DNA of 64,000 bases, taken from an uncultured Bacillota bacterium. Lineage in GTDB: Bacteria > Bacillota > Clostridia > Lachnospirales > Lachnospiraceae. How positions within the stretch are numbered: the first letter of the stretch is position 1; each line of letters starts with the position of its first letter. This document shows positions 25,544 to 35,629 of this stretch, piece after piece. The translations under genes were made by a program, and so were the position numbers. Below the pieces are notes generated by a model. It was not told the origin of the DNA, did no database searches, and saw only the letters and a list, made by a program, of their open reading frames with translations. The stretch spans positions 1 through 64,000 of the forward strand of contig CASEXH010000022.1 in the NCBI GenBank assembly GCA_949291945.1, given 5' to 3'.

Positions 25544-25572
25544 AAATTATCATATCCTTCAGATATTGTCAA
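25544..25572 (-). promoter_or_regulatory. Promoter of the CNNM leader transcript
   Basis: On the minus strand a perfect TTGACA (25572-25567) is followed after 17 bases by TAATTT (25549-25544). This predicts a 5' untranslated region of about 210 bases before the CNNM start at 25328. Confidence 0.5.
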
Positions 25573-25705
25573 GAAAAAACTATGTTAGGCCATGGAAAAA
25601 GCCAAGGTTTTTCTTCCTTTTAGCGGAAAAGAGTGCTATAATAATTATCAGAAAATTGCTCGTGAAAAAAAGGATTAACAGAAAATCTTGAGAGGAGGCA
25701 TGAGT

Positions 25706-26353
25706 ATGGAATTAGAAGATAGGATGTTTAAAGTTTATGCAAAAGGAGACGAAAAGATCCAACTGAAGATCATACCGGGACATTTTGTTACGTCCCAGTC
25801 CCATATCAGTCATTATCTGGAAATGACTACCATGAAAACCCGCTGTGCAGAGGCTGCCAGGATTGCAAAGCTTCTTTCCAGCAGATATGAGACTTCAACA
25901 CCGGTTGATTCCATCATCTGCATGGACGGACTGGAAGTGATCGGTGCCTTTCTTGCCGAGGAGCTGGCAAAAGCAGGGGTTTTATCCATGAATGCCCACA
26001 AAACGATCTACATTGTGACTCCGGAATTTAATGCCAACGGCCAGATGATTTTCCGGGATAATATCCAGCATATGGTGCGGAACCGGAACGTAGTGATCCT
26101 CATGGGTTCCATTACCACAGGAGCCACTCTCCGCCAGTGTATGGAAAGCGTTTTATATTACGGTGGCGTGATACAGGGCGTTTCCGCTATCTTCAGCGCT
26201 GTGACCAAAGTGGCGGGGCTGGATATCAATTCAGTATTTTATAAGCAGGACGTACCGAATTATGAATCTTACCCTGCAGAGCAGTGTCCTATGTGCAAAA
26301 AGAAAGAAAAAATCGATGCTATCGTCAACGGATATGGGTATTCAAAGCTTTAA
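25706..26353 (+). CDS. Phosphoribosyltransferase-like protein (PyrE-related) with altered PRPP loop
   Basis: A 215-residue protein of type I PRTase fold. A hydrophobic strand and loop at about residues 128-140 (VVILMGSITTGATL) corresponds to the PRPP motif of orotate phosphoribosyltransferases. The two acidic residues normally before TTG are replaced by Gly-Ser, though, so PRPP binding may be changed. The C-terminus has a CPMC pair followed by lysines. ATG 25706 is chosen because AGAGGAGG (25691-25698) lies seven bases upstream; TTG 25688 and ATG 25700 are also in frame. TATAAT at 25637 is the likely -10. It could be a regulator or a salvage enzyme rather than PyrE itself. It is followed by the M16 peptidase gene on the same strand. 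Confidence 0.6.
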   Translation: MELEDRMFKVYAKGDEKIQLKIIPGHFVTSQSHISHYLEMTTMKTRCAEAARIAKLLSSRYETSTPVDSIICMDGLEVIGAFLAEELAKAGVLSMNAHKTIYIVTPEFNANGQMIFRDNIQHMVRNRNVVILMGSITTGATLRQCMESVLYYGGVIQGVSAIFSAVTKVAGLDINSVFYKQDVPNYESYPAEQCPMCKKKEKIDAIVNGYGYSKL

Positions 26354-26395
26354 AGATTTTATATGCCCCTATCATCTTAACTGAAAATGTGCTAT

Positions 26396-26433
26396 ATTTA
26401 TAGCCTGGGCAGGTGTTTGCCCGGGCTATAAAT
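26396..26433 (+). other. Strong hairpin without T-run before the M16 peptidase gene
   Basis: ATTTATAGCCTGGGCA (26396-26411) and TGCCCGGGCTATAAAT (26418-26433) form a 16-bp stem with one G-T wobble and a 6-base loop. No U-tract follows, so simple termination is unlikely. It may protect or insulate the downstream message. Confidence 0.55.
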
Positions 26434-26515
26434 GATAATCGGCAAAAACGGGGCTGCCGTGGGATTTTGCTTCTGCGGCAGTCCGGTTAAAAATACAAAC
26501 TTAGGAGGAATGACT

Positions 26516-29434
26516 ATGAGATTGGAAGGAATACCTGCATATGAGCTGATCGTGGAGCAGGATATTTCCGATATCCATTCCAAAGGATATCTGCTGAAAC
26601 ACAAAAAAAGCGGCGCCAGAGTCATGGTGCTGGAAAATGATGATAATAATAAGGTCTTTAACATTGCTTTCCGGACTCCTCCGGAAGACAGTACAGGGGT
26701 GGCCCATATCCTGGAACACAGCGTATTGTGCGGTTCCAAACATTTTCCTTTAAAAGACCCTTTTGTAGAACTGGTCAAAGGTTCTCTAAATACCTTTTTA
26801 AATGCTATGACCTATCCAGATAAGACTATGTATCCGGTAGCCAGCTGCAATGACCAGGATTTTAAAAATTTAATGCACGTCTATCTGGACGCTGTATTTT
26901 TCCCAAATATATATGAAAAAGAAGAGATATTCCGTCAGGAAGGCTGGCATTATGAGATGAAGGATCTGGACAGCCCTGTTACCATAAATGGTGTGGTTTA
27001 CAATGAGATGAAGGGAGCTTTTTCCTCTCCGGAGGATGTGCTGGACCGGGAAATTTTTAACTCTCTGTTTCCTGATACCCCATACGGAGTAGAGTCAGGA
27101 GGGGATCCAAACTGCATTCCGGATCTGAAATACTCTCAGTTCCTTTCTTTCCATAGCCGTTATTATCATCCGGCCAACAGCTATATCTATCTCTACGGAG
27201 ATATGGATATGGAAGAGCGCCTCAACTGGATGGATCAGGAGTATCTTTCCCAATATGACGCTATACCTGTAGATTCCAAGATTCCTCTCCAGAAGCCTTT
27301 TGACCAGGTAAAGGAGATTGAAATGGAATATCCGGTGTCAGAAAGCGAACCTGTGGAGGAGAATTCCTACCTTTCCTATAATCTTGTGGTGGGAGACAGC
27401 CTGGATGTAGAACAATGTATAGCCTTTGAAGTTTTGGACTATGTGCTTTTAAGCGCCCCGGGAGCTCCCCTGAAGCAGGTGCTCCTGGACGCCGGTATCG
27501 GCAAGGACATTCTGGGCTCCTATGAAGACGGAATCTATCAGCCTTTCTTTTCTATTGTGGCGAAGAATGCCAGACCGGAGAATAAAGAAAAGTTTCTTTC
27601 CTTGATCCGGGAAACCCTGGAAAAGATCGTGAAGGAGGGCATTGATCAGAAGGCTGTGGCTGCCGGGATCAATTATATGGAGTTCCGGTTCCGGGAAGCA
27701 GACTATTCTTCCTTCCCCAAGGGCCTGATGTACGGCATTGATGTGTTTGACAGCTGGCTATATGATGAGAGCAAGCCTTTTGATCAGCTTATGCGGCTGG
27801 ATGTCTATAAAAGATTAAAAGAAAAAGCCGGCACCGGATATTTTGAAGGTCTGATCCAGAAGTATCTTCTGGACAACACCCATGCTTCTGTAGTGGTAGT
27901 AAATCCCAAAAGAGGATTGGCGGCCGAGAGAGACGCCCAGCTGGAGGAAAAGCTGGCTCAGTACAAGGCTTCCCTTTCCCAGGAAGAACTGGAAAATCTG
28001 GTGAAAGCCACGGCTCATTTGAAAGAGTACCAGGATGCGCCGGAAACAGAAGAAGCTCTCAAGACCATTCCTCTTTTGAAGCGGGAAGATATCACCAGAG
28101 AAACCGGGAAATTCTATAATACGGAAAAATATGCAGGAGAAACCCTGATCCTCCATCACGATCTGTATACAAATGGTATCGGTTATCTGAACCTGCTGTT
28201 TAATACAAAGAAAGTACCTTCCGGATTGGTTCCTTATTTGGGGATCCTGAAATCAGTCCTGGGTTATGTAGATACAGAACATTATACCTATGGAGAACTG
28301 TTTAACGAGATTAATGCCAGGACAGGAGGAATCCTTTTCGGAATCCAGGTTTTTGGTAATGCCCGGGATAACCGGCTGACTACCCATATGATGGGGATCA
28401 AAGCAAAGGCCCTGTATGAGGACCTGCCCTTTGTTTTCCAGATGATCAGAGAGATCCTCTGCACATCCAGATTGGACGATGAAAAGCGGCTTTATGAGAT
28501 CATTGCAAAGATGAAATCCAGAATGCAGATGAGCATGGTCTCTGCTGGTCATTCAACGGCAGTGAACAGGGTCCTGTCCTATTTCTCTGAGAATGCTTAT
28601 TTTCAAGAGAAAATCGCAGGAATTGATTTTTATAATCTGATAGATGACCTGGAAAAGAATTTCCAGGAGAAAAAAGGAGAGATCATTGAAAATCTGAAAG
28701 AGTTGATGAAACTGGTGTTCCGGGGAGAAAATCTTATCGTCAGCTATACGGCGGACCAGGAAGGATACAAAGGCCTGGAAGAGGAAATCCAGGGATTAAA
28801 AGAAATCCTTGGGGACGGTAAAATAGAAAATGCGGCTCTGGAGCCTGTATTTGAAAATAAAAACGAAGGATTCCAGACCTCCGGCCAGGTGCAGTATGTG
28901 GCCACAGCGGGTAATTTTGCTGAGGCAGGATATGAATATACAGGCGCTCTCAGAATTTTGAAGGTCATGCTCAGCTATGAATATCTGTGGACCAATATCC
29001 GGGTTAAAGGAGGGGCATACGGATGTATGAGCGGTTTTCGCAGGACCGGAGATGGATTTTTAGTGTCTTATCGTGATCCCCATCTGAAGAACACCCTGGA
29101 GGTATTCCAAAAGACCGGAGACTTTATCCGATCCTTTGAGGCAGACGAGAGGGAAATGACCAAGTATATTATCGGAACTATCAGTGAGTTGGATGCGCCG
29201 CTGACTCCTTCTGCAAAGGGGGCCATGTCTTTAAACGCATGGTTTTCCGGAATTACCAGAGAAGATATGCAGAAGGAACGGGACGAGATTCTGGATGCCC
29301 AGCCGGAGGATATCCGGAACCTGGCAGGAATTGTAGATGCTATTGTGGGACAGGACCGGATCTGCGTTATCGGAAGTGAGGAAAAGATTCAGCAGGATAA
29401 AGAGGTGTTTAAGGAGATTAAACACCTGCTGTAA
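26516..29434 (+). CDS. M16C (insulinase-family, PreP-like) metallopeptidase
   Basis: A 972-residue clamp-shaped zinc peptidase that degrades peptides. The inverted zinc motif H-x-x-E-H is seen as HILEH at residues 64-68 (VAHILEHSVLCGS), followed by VKGSLNTFLNAMTYPDKTMYP. The downstream zinc-ligand Glu lies in VVYNEMKGAFSSPEDV. The length fits PreP/M16C proteins with two homologous halves in one chain. No signal peptide is seen, so it is cytoplasmic. ATG 26516 is supported by TAGGAGGA seven bases upstream. It is followed after 12 bases by era, so it is probably co-transcribed with era and recO. Confidence 0.93.
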   Translation: MRLEGIPAYELIVEQDISDIHSKGYLLKHKKSGARVMVLENDDNNKVFNIAFRTPPEDSTGVAHILEHSVLCGSKHFPLKDPFVELVKGSLNTFLNAMTYPDKTMYPVASCNDQDFKNLMHVYLDAVFFPNIYEKEEIFRQEGWHYEMKDLDSPVTINGVVYNEMKGAFSSPEDVLDREIFNSLFPDTPYGVESGGDPNCIPDLKYSQFLSFHSRYYHPANSYIYLYGDMDMEERLNWMDQEYLSQYDAIPVDSKIPLQKPFDQVKEIEMEYPVSESEPVEENSYLSYNLVVGDSLDVEQCIAFEVLDYVLLSAPGAPLKQVLLDAGIGKDILGSYEDGIYQPFFSIVAKNARPENKEKFLSLIRETLEKIVKEGIDQKAVAAGINYMEFRFREADYSSFPKGLMYGIDVFDSWLYDESKPFDQLMRLDVYKRLKEKAGTGYFEGLIQKYLLDNTHASVVVVNPKRGLAAERDAQLEEKLAQYKASLSQEELENLVKATAHLKEYQDAPETEEALKTIPLLKREDITRETGKFYNTEKYAGETLILHHDLYTNGIGYLNLLFNTKKVPSGLVPYLGILKSVLGYVDTEHYTYGELFNEINARTGGILFGIQVFGNARDNRLTTHMMGIKAKALYEDLPFVFQMIREILCTSRLDDEKRLYEIIAKMKSRMQMSMVSAGHSTAVNRVLSYFSENAYFQEKIAGIDFYNLIDDLEKNFQEKKGEIIENLKELMKLVFRGENLIVSYTADQEGYKGLEEEIQGLKEILGDGKIENAALEPVFENKNEGFQTSGQVQYVATAGNFAEAGYEYTGALRILKVMLSYEYLWTNIRVKGGAYGCMSGFRRTGDGFLVSYRDPHLKNTLEVFQKTGDFIRSFEADEREMTKYIIGTISELDAPLTPSAKGAMSLNAWFSGITREDMQKERDEILDAQPEDIRNLAGIVDAIVGQDRICVIGSEEKIQQDKEVFKEIKHLL

Positions 29435-29446
29435 AAAGGAGAATTT

Positions 29447-31095
<1,649 letters not shown>

Positions 31096-31119
31096 CCGGG
31101 AAAAACAGCCTTTTAGTGG

Positions 31120-31148
31120 TTGAAAAGAAGGACGGCAGCAGTTATAAT
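31120..31148 (+). promoter_or_regulatory. glyQS promoter
   Basis: TTGAAA (31120-31125), 17 bases, perfect TATAAT (31143-31148). The leader is about 70 bases and has no T-box. Confidence 0.75.
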
Positions 31149-31225
31149 ATGGCTTATTGGTAAGATAATCCCGGGGATCCAGGCGGATTTCTGTGGAAAT
31201 ATGTTGTAGCAGAGGAGATCATACA

Positions 31226-32620
31226 ATGGAAAAGACAATGGAAAAAATCGTTGCCCTGGCAAAATCCAGAGGTTTTGTATATCCGGGTTCTGAGATTTAT
31301 GGCGGCCTGGCAAATACCTGGGATTATGGAAACCTGGGCGTGGAGTTAAAGAATAACGTAAAAAAAGCCTGGTGGCAGAAGTTTGTTATGGAGAGCCCTT
31401 ACAATGTAGGTGTGGACTGCGCCATTCTCATGAATCCCCAGACCTGGGTGGCTTCCGGTCATCTGGGAGGATTTTCTGATCCTCTTATGGACTGCAGGGA
31501 GTGTCATGAAAGATTCCGTGCGGATAAACTTATTGAAGATTACTGCGCAGAAAATGACATCAAACTGGAGGGCAGCGTAGACGCCTGGAGCCAGGAGGAA
31601 ATGAAAAATTTTATTGAAGAGCACAATGTTCCCTGTCCAAGCTGCGGAAAACACAATTTTACAGATATCCGTCAGTTTAACCTGATGTTCAAGACTTTTC
31701 AGGGCGTTACAGAGGATGCTAAGAATACGGTATACTTAAGACCTGAGACAGCCCAGGGAATTTTTGTAAACTTTAAAAACGTACAGAGAACTTCCAGAAA
31801 GAAACTGCCATTTGGTATTGCCCAGATCGGAAAATCCTTCCGTAATGAGATCACTCCCGGAAACTTTACTTTCCGTACCCGTGAGTTTGAGCAGATGGAG
31901 CTGGAGTTCTTCTGCAAACCGGATACAGACCTGGAATGGTTCGCTTACTGGAAACAGTTCTGCCTGGACTGGCTGTATAGCCTGGGACTGAAGAAAGAAG
32001 AAGTCCGTTACCGTGATCATGATAAGGAAGAACTCAGTTTCTACAGCAAGGCTACCACAGATGTTGAATTCCTATTCCCATTTGGATGGGGTGAGCTGTG
32101 GGGAATCGCAGACAGAACGGATTATGACCTGTCCCGTCACCAGGAAGTATCCGGTCAGGATCTGACTTACTTTGATGACGAGACAAAAGAAAAATATATT
32201 CCATATGTTATTGAGCCTTCTCTTGGTGCAGACCGTATGGTGCTGGCTTTCCTGTGCAGTGCTTATGATGAAGAAGTTCTGGATGCTGAGAAGAATGATG
32301 TCCGGACAGTCCTTCATTTTCACCCGGCGCTGGCACCGGTGAAGATTGGGGTTCTGCCTCTTTCCAAGAAACTGGCGGAAGGGGCCCAGAAGGTTTACCA
32401 GCAGCTTTCCAAGAAATATAACTGCGAATACGATGACAGAGGAAACATTGGAAAACGTTACCGCCGTCAGGATGAGATCGGTACTCCATTCTGCATTACT
32501 TATGATTTTGATTCTGAAAATGACGGAGCTGTGACGGTAAGAGACCGCGACACCATGGAACAGGAAAGAGTAAAAATTGAAGATCTGAAGGCTTATTTCG
32601 AGGATAAGTTTGATTTTTAA
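31226..32620 (+). CDS. glyQS: Glycyl-tRNA synthetase, homodimeric single-chain type
   Basis: Charges tRNA-Gly with glycine. A class II synthetase of 464 residues with the features of the alpha2 type: [13 protein letters not shown], the family motif [14 protein letters not shown], motif 2 [18 protein letters not shown] and motif 3 region [14 protein letters not shown]. The C-terminal anticodon-binding domain spans about 350-464. ATG 31226 is used (AGAGGAGA upstream) rather than the longer frame beginning at 31193. It has its own promoter and is followed by a strong terminator. Confidence 0.97.
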   Translation: MEKTMEKIVALAKSRGFVYPGSEIYGGLANTWDYGNLGVELKNNVKKAWWQKFVMESPYNVGVDCAILMNPQTWVASGHLGGFSDPLMDCRECHERFRADKLIEDYCAENDIKLEGSVDAWSQEEMKNFIEEHNVPCPSCGKHNFTDIRQFNLMFKTFQGVTEDAKNTVYLRPETAQGIFVNFKNVQRTSRKKLPFGIAQIGKSFRNEITPGNFTFRTREFEQMELEFFCKPDTDLEWFAYWKQFCLDWLYSLGLKKEEVRYRDHDKEELSFYSKATTDVEFLFPFGWGELWGIADRTDYDLSRHQEVSGQDLTYFDDETKEKYIPYVIEPSLGADRMVLAFLCSAYDEEVLDAEKNDVRTVLHFHPALAPVKIGVLPLSKKLAEGAQKVYQQLSKKYNCEYDDRGNIGKRYRRQDEIGTPFCITYDFDSENDGAVTVRDRDTMEQERVKIEDLKAYFEDKFDF

Positions 32621-32665
32621 GCCTATCGGGCAGCAGACACAGATAGCAGAATATGAAAAGACAGC

Positions 32666-32702
32666 AGAACCAGAGTTTGTGTGAACAGCTCTGGTTCTTT
32701 TT
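32666..32702 (+). terminator. glyQS terminator
   Basis: AGAACCAGAG and CTCTGGTTCT form a perfect 10-bp stem, followed by TTTTT. It lies after an ATG at 32653 that would otherwise extend the next ORF, so that upstream start is ruled out. Confidence 0.9.
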
Positions 32703-32754
32703 ACGGGGCTGTCCGATCAAAAGCCCCAGGCGGGATAAACGAAGGAGAAAAGGA

Positions 32755-34038
32755 ATGGACGAAAGAGAAGAACTTCTCAGGAGAGACCGGGAGAGGGAGA
32801 AAAGACGGGAACAGCGGCGGCTCCAGAGAGAAAAAGAACTGAGAAAACGGATGGTAGCAGGGGCCGGGGTACTGGCTGCTTTGATTGTGGTGCTGGTCAT
32901 CAGCATTGCTGTAGGAATGAATCTTTCCAGAAAAGCAAAAGAGGAGGCCGCCAGAGAAAAAGCAGAGCAGGAAAGACTGGCCCTGGAACAGGAGCAGGAG
33001 GACAATACTATAGAGCTTCTGGCGGTGGGAGATAATATTGCTCATGAGACCATCCGTGAAACAGGTATGAGGGATGACGGACCCTGGAATTATGATTCGG
33101 TGTATGCAAATGTTAAGGAGGATGTGGAAACTGCAGATCTGGCAGTAGTTACCCAGGAAACCATTTTTGTAGAAGATAGAGAGGATATTTCAGGGTATCC
33201 TACTTTCGGTACGCCTCCAGAGTTTGGGAATGCTCTGGTAAATGCAGGTTTTGATGTGATCGCAAGTGCTACTAATCATGCCCTGGATAAAGGTACAGAT
33301 TCTATAGAATATACACTGGACTGGTGGGAGAAAAACCATCCTGATATTTCAGTGCTTGGGATTTATGACAGCGAAGAGGCGGCAGATAAGATACCAGTTA
33401 TTTCCTGTAAGAATCTAAAACTTGCTATGCTGGACTATACTTACGGGCTTAACGGTCTGGAACTCCCAGAGGGAAAGGAATATATGGTGGACATCTTTGA
33501 CGAGGAACAGGCCAGAGAAGATATCCGTAAGGCGAAAGAGCTGGCAGATGTGGTAGTTGTGGTCATGCATGTAGGTGTAGAATATGATCAGGACGTGGAC
33601 GAGGAAACCCAGGACTGGACAGATATTTTCCTGGAAGAAGGGGTAGACATTGTGATCGGTTCACATCCCCATGTGGTTCGGACTATGGAGACTCTGACCG
33701 GAGAAGATGGACACAAGATGCTGGTGTACTACTCTCTGGGAAATTTCACTTCCACCCAGACAGATCTTCCAAGCCTGATGGGAGCTATGGCTAAGATCAC
33801 AGTCCGAAAGAATATTGAAACCGGTGAGATCGAGATTCCGGAGCATGAGTTTACCCCTCTACTGATGTATTACAATAAAGAGATTCCTGAGGCGGCCATT
33901 TATAAGCTGGAAGATTATCCCCAGGAACTTATAGAAAACCATTTTGTATACCAGGACAACTCTGATGAATTCTCTTTGGAATATTACCAGAAACTTTTTG
34001 AAGAGACAAAGGCCAAGGGAAATGATGAAGATATTTAG
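32755..34038 (+). CDS. CapA-family (poly-gamma-glutamate-synthesis-like) membrane-anchored metallophosphatase-fold protein
   Basis: A 427-residue protein. A highly charged N-terminus (repeats of Arg, Glu and Lys to about residue 38) precedes one membrane segment (VAGAGVLAALIVVLVISIAV). Then come a short Glu/Lys-rich coil and an extracytoplasmic CapA domain from about residue 83. The CapA domain shows the calcineurin-like landmarks LLAVGDNIAHE, ASATNHALDKG, VVVVMHVGVEYD and VIGSHPHVV. Family members take part in poly-gamma-glutamate or related envelope polymer formation, but many have unknown roles, and no capB/capC is near. The start at ATG 32755 has GAAGGAG upstream. A small GGGGCT/AGCCCC hairpin at 32705-32727 precedes it. 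Confidence 0.85.
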   Translation: MDEREELLRRDREREKRREQRRLQREKELRKRMVAGAGVLAALIVVLVISIAVGMNLSRKAKEEAAREKAEQERLALEQEQEDNTIELLAVGDNIAHETIRETGMRDDGPWNYDSVYANVKEDVETADLAVVTQETIFVEDREDISGYPTFGTPPEFGNALVNAGFDVIASATNHALDKGTDSIEYTLDWWEKNHPDISVLGIYDSEEAADKIPVISCKNLKLAMLDYTYGLNGLELPEGKEYMVDIFDEEQAREDIRKAKELADVVVVVMHVGVEYDQDVDEETQDWTDIFLEEGVDIVIGSHPHVVRTMETLTGEDGHKMLVYYSLGNFTSTQTDLPSLMGAMAKITVRKNIETGEIEIPEHEFTPLLMYYNKEIPEAAIYKLEDYPQELIENHFVYQDNSDEFSLEYYQKLFEETKAKGNDEDI

Positions 34039-34137
34039 ACAGGGATATCAGAAAAAGAAGAGACAAGGAGTGCTGATAAAATTGTTTTAGTTGTGCAAAA
34101 TATATAAAAAATTTAGAATATTACAGAAAAGAGTATG

Positions 34138-34178
34138 CAAAAATCCATGCCGCTATTGCTGGTATGGATTTTTTTTGC
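34138..34178 (+). terminator. Terminator after the CapA-like gene
   Basis: AAATCCATGCC and GGTATGGATTT pair with one G-T wobble and are followed by more T. The next gene's -10 TATAAT (34179-34184) begins right after it, with TTGCTG 17 bases further upstream inside the hairpin. This is a very compact terminator-promoter overlap. Confidence 0.75.
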
Positions 34179-34240
34179 TATAATATTGCTCATGGGGCCG
34201 ATAGAAAAGGCCTGTTGATTCAGAAGGAGGAGAAGACAGA

Positions 34241-35488
34241 ATGGCGAAAAAAAGAAATATTATTGTTGGACAGTCAGGCGGACCTACCGCTGTAATTAAC
34301 TCAAGCCTTGCAGGGGTGTATAAAAATGCGATTGAGCGTGGATTTGACAAGGTTTACGGTATGCTTCACGGGATCCAGGGCCTTATGGATGAACAGTACG
34401 TGGATCTCTCTACACAGATTCATTCCGAATTGGATATCGAACTTTTGAAAAGAACGCCCTCCGCTTTCCTGGGATCCTGCCGCTTTAAGCTGCCAGAGAT
34501 CCATGAAGACAGGGAAATTTACGAAAAAATTTTTGGAATCTTAAATAAGCTGGAAATTGATACTTTTATCTATATCGGCGGTAACGATTCTATGGATACC
34601 ATAAAGAAACTTTCCGATTACGCTATCCTTACAGGACAGAGCCAGAAATTCCTGGGTGTACCTAAGACTATTGATAATGACCTGGCTCTTACAGACCATA
34701 CACCGGGATTCGGTAGCGCCGCAAAATATATCGGTGCTTCTACTAAAGAAGTGATCCGGGATGCTCAGGGTCTGACTTATAAGAAAAATATGATCACTAT
34801 TATGGAGATTATGGGAAGAAATGCGGGCTGGCTTACCGGAGCTACAGCTCTGGCAAAATCCGAGGATTGTGACGGACCGGATCTGATCTATCTGCCGGAG
34901 GTTCCCTTTGATATTGATAAATTTCTGAAAAAAGTAAAGGAACTGCTGAACAAGAAGTCTTCTATCGTTATTGCAGTTTCAGAAGGAATCAAACTGGAAG
35001 ACGGACGTTATGTATGTGAGCTGGGCAGTGTGGGAGATTATGTAGATGCTTTCGGACATAAGCAGCTTCAGGGAACAGCCACCTATCTGGCAAATTTCCT
35101 AGCAGCAGAGTGTGGATGCAAGACCAGGGCAGTAGAACTTTCCACTCTTCAGAGAAGTGCTTCCCATATGGCTTCCAGAGTAGATATCGATGAGGCCTTT
35201 ATGGTTGGAGGTGCGGCAGTAAAAGCAGCAGACGAAGGAGATACCGGCAAGATGGTAGTTATCGATCGCATATCTGATGATCCTTATATGAGCGCTACCG
35301 GGATCTATGACGTACACAGGATCGCTAATGAGGAAAAGCTGGTTCCTCGCTCCTGGATGAACAAGGAAGCTAATAATGTGACAAAAGATTTTGTAGATTA
35401 TATTAAGCCACTGATCCAGGGAGATTATCCGCCAATCATGGTAAACGGTATGCCCAGACATCTTGTGCTGAAAATGAAGAGAAAATAA
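34241..35488 (+). CDS. 6-phosphofructokinase, PPi-dependent type
   Basis: Phosphorylates fructose 6-phosphate in glycolysis. The 415-residue length and two sequence positions point to diphosphate as donor. The nucleotide loop reads GGNDS (residues 113-117, Asp where ATP enzymes have Gly), and the catalytic loop reads PKTIDND (141-147, Lys where ATP enzymes have Gly). The MGRNAGWLTG substrate motif is intact. An Asn replaces the first Asp of the usual GGDD in PPi enzymes, a small oddity. AGGAGG precedes the ATG. The next gene, pyruvate phosphate dikinase, also handles PPi, which supports a PPi-linked glycolysis in this organism. Confidence 0.88.
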   Translation: MAKKRNIIVGQSGGPTAVINSSLAGVYKNAIERGFDKVYGMLHGIQGLMDEQYVDLSTQIHSELDIELLKRTPSAFLGSCRFKLPEIHEDREIYEKIFGILNKLEIDTFIYIGGNDSMDTIKKLSDYAILTGQSQKFLGVPKTIDNDLALTDHTPGFGSAAKYIGASTKEVIRDAQGLTYKKNMITIMEIMGRNAGWLTGATALAKSEDCDGPDLIYLPEVPFDIDKFLKKVKELLNKKSSIVIAVSEGIKLEDGRYVCELGSVGDYVDAFGHKQLQGTATYLANFLAAECGCKTRAVELSTLQRSASHMASRVDIDEAFMVGGAAVKAADEGDTGKMVVIDRISDDPYMSATGIYDVHRIANEEKLVPRSWMNKEANNVTKDFVDYIKPLIQGDYPPIMVNGMPRHLVLKMKRK

Positions 35489-35510
35489 GGCAAAACTTCA
35501 AAAAACTTGC

Positions 35511-35538
35511 TTGACTATCAGAGGTCTTATGTTAAAAT
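35511..35538 (+). promoter_or_regulatory. Promoter of pyruvate phosphate dikinase
   Basis: TTGACT (35511-35516), 16 bases, TAAAAT (35533-35538). Confidence 0.6.
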
Positions 35539-35544
35539 AATACT

Positions 35545-35567
35545 GTGCAGGCAAACTCTGCCTGCAC
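35545..35567 (+). promoter_or_regulatory. Stem-loop at the 5' end of the ppdK message
   Basis: GTGCAGGC and GCCTGCAC form a perfect 8-bp stem with a 7-base loop. The stem starts at about the predicted transcription start, so the message would carry a 5'-terminal hairpin, a known way to protect mRNA from decay. Confidence 0.55.
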
Positions 35568-35629
35568 CGTGGGAAATATATTATGAACAAGTATATTTTC
35601 TAGTATCTACTTTTAGGAGGAATGTTCAA

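Noticed and set aside
25329..25572. M-box or yybP-ykoY riboswitch before the CNNM gene
   Set aside because: The conserved sequence blocks of those classes are not present, so the leader is reported as unclassified.
31096..31225. T-box leader before glyQS
   Set aside because: The leader after the promoter is only about 70 bases and lacks the T-box sequence and specifier structure.
32653..32754. N-terminal extension of the CapA-like protein to ATG 32653
   Set aside because: The extension runs through the glyQS terminator hairpin. ATG 32755 has a proper ribosome-binding site and gives a normal membrane anchor.
35507..35629. N-terminal extension of pyruvate phosphate dikinase to 35507
   Set aside because: It begins before the predicted promoter and 5' hairpin. 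ATG 35630 has a strong AGGAGG and matches the family start.
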